Source: Streptomyces hygroscopicus (lineage in GTDB: Bacteria > Actinomycetota > Actinomycetes > Streptomycetales > Streptomycetaceae). From it: a stretch of 64,000 bases of DNA. Shown here piece by piece: positions 63,258 through 64,000 of the stretch. Position 1 is the first letter of the stretch. Each line of letters opens with the position of its first letter. A model generated the notes under the pieces. The model did no database searches. It saw nothing but the letters and a program-made list of their open reading frames with translations, and was not told the origin of the DNA. Made by a program: the position numbers and the translations under genes. The stretch is from positions 5,828,001 through 5,892,000 of the forward strand of contig CP018627.1 in the NCBI GenBank assembly GCA_002021875.1. The letters run 5' to 3'.

Positions 63258-64000
63258 TCATACCCCTGCCAGCCGGTCGAGCAGACGCGCGGCCACCGCC
63301 ACATCCTCCGTCAACGGCCGGTCCTCCATGCGGGGATCGAGCACTTCCGACGCCATGGCGAAGGCGACACCGGCCGGGAGCTCCGGGTCCGGTTCCAGCC
63401 CGCGCTGGCGCAACGCCCGTACGGCCGCGACCAGTTCACAGCCCAGCACCAGCCGGTAGTGGTCGGCGACCCGGAGCGTCTGGCGGGCGCCGAGCGAGGC
63501 GAAACTGGCCTGTTCCTCGACACCGCGGGAGAGTACGGCATGGCCCAGCGAGGCGGGGTGGGAGACCGCGCGCATCTCGCCGAGGGCCGCTCCCGCCGCG
63601 TATTCGAGGATCATCACGCCCGAGCTCGCGGGCGCGGCGTCGCCGAGGAAGGGGCGCAGCCGGGTGAAGTCGGGTTCGCTGAGCGCGGCGAGCCGGGCCG
63701 TGGAGAGCCGGGCGGTCTGCAGCGCGGCGAGCCGGAAGGCGTCCAGGGCGAGGGCGGCGTGCGCGGCGTAGAAGTTGCCGTGGTGGTAGGCGGCCTCGTC
63801 GGCGGAGCTGATCAGCGGGTTCTCGGTGGCCGCGTTGAAGTCGACGGTCAGCACCCGTTCCAGCGACTCCGCCGCGTCCAGCGCCGGTCCGTGGATCTGC
63901 GGCAGACAGCGGAAGCCGTACGGGTCCTGTATGCGCCCGAGCGGCGGGGTGGGCCGGGCCGGGGCGCCGAGCAGCGCGCGCATCCGGGCGGCGGCCGCGA
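63258..64000 (-). CDS. hutH: Histidine ammonia-lyase, C-terminal part (5' end cut by window edge)
   Basis: The frame reads without a stop from the window edge to the stop at 63258 (247 codons). The region around IQDPYGFRCLPQIHGPALDA, LTVDFNAATENPLISSADEA, HGNFYAAHAALALDAFRLAA, SSGVMILEYAAGAAL and GVEEQASFASLGARQTLRVA is typical of histidine ammonia-lyases, which remove ammonia from histidine to give urocanate. The catalytic MIO (Ala-Ser-Gly) loop and N-terminal half are outside the window. It supplies the substrate for HutU about 7 kb away. Confidence 0.93.
   Translation of the reverse strand, partial: AAAARMRALLGAPARPTPPLGRIQDPYGFRCLPQIHGPALDAAESLERVLTVDFNAATENPLISSADEAAYHHGNFYAAHAALALDAFRLAALQTARLSTARLAALSEPDFTRLRPFLGDAAPASSGVMILEYAAGAALGEMRAVSHPASLGHAVLSRGVEEQASFASLGARQTLRVADHYRLVLGCELVAAVRALRQRGLEPDPELPAGVAFAMASEVLDPRMEDRPLTEDVAVAARLLDRLAGV

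Overview
The window is chromosomal DNA of a Streptomyces or close relative. The evidence is very high GC with GC-rich third codon positions, frequent GTG/TTG starts with GGAGG-type ribosome sites, a WhiB developmental regulator, coenzyme F420 genes (FbiA/FbiB), a large set of LytR-CpsA-Psr (LCP) proteins and sortase-type surface proteins. From memory the gene order follows the Streptomyces coelicolor SCO3026 to about SCO3073 region; I could not run a comparison. No rRNA, tRNA, CRISPR array, phage or transposase gene was seen. 51 protein genes are called; the first (SIS protein) and last (hutH) run off the window.

Region by region. 1-4.0 kb (minus): SIS-domain isomerase-like protein, Trm112-like protein, phosphomannomutase ManB and a lactate permease. 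4.3-11.4 kb: DUF3499 protein, divergent degenerate zincin-like protein, DUF5719 secreted protein and a 1,370-residue membrane glycosyltransferase. 11.6-15.7 kb: whiB, a cysteine dioxygenase-like cupin, fbiA and fbiB. 15.7-18.3 kb: an AlkA-like DNA glycosylase flanked on both sides by inverted, nearly identical non-coding repeats. 18.3-34.6 kb: a cell-envelope block with sugar-1-P nucleotidyltransferase, PGRP-type amidase, five LCP proteins, an ExoA-like glycosyltransferase and UDP-glucose dehydrogenase; a TIGR03089 protein, a thioesterase and an acyl-CoA dehydrogenase are interspersed. 34.7-44.0 kb: Tat-exported phosphoesterase, M19 dipeptidase, purE/purK, GtrA protein, a two-component system and a POT peptide transporter with a structured leader. 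44.1-48.3 kb: a four-gene surface-protein operon carrying two sortase substrates (LADTG and LPQTG) that share a two-cysteine domain. 48.6-50.9 kb: a partner-switching sigma module (anti-sigma kinase, STAS antagonist, SigB/F-type sigma). 51.0-56.6 kb: a histidine-utilisation operon (hutU, M20 amidohydrolase, hutF, hutI). 56.8-62.1 kb: two oxidoreductases, an XRE regulator, a PLP decarboxylase and a membrane protein. 62.3-64.0 kb: an RpiR-type regulator and the C-terminal half of hutH.

How the genes fit together. ManB, the nucleotidyltransferase, UDP-glucose dehydrogenase, GtrA and the glycosyltransferases supply or move activated sugars, and LCP proteins typically attach glycopolymers to peptidoglycan, so much of 0-40 kb looks devoted to wall glycopolymer synthesis. 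HutH, HutU, HutI and HutF give histidine catabolism by the formylglutamate branch; the embedded M20 enzyme may supply the last step. The most unusual structures are the inverted repeats around the glycosylase gene, the sortase-substrate operon and the duplicated candidate operator shared by the SDR and XRE genes.
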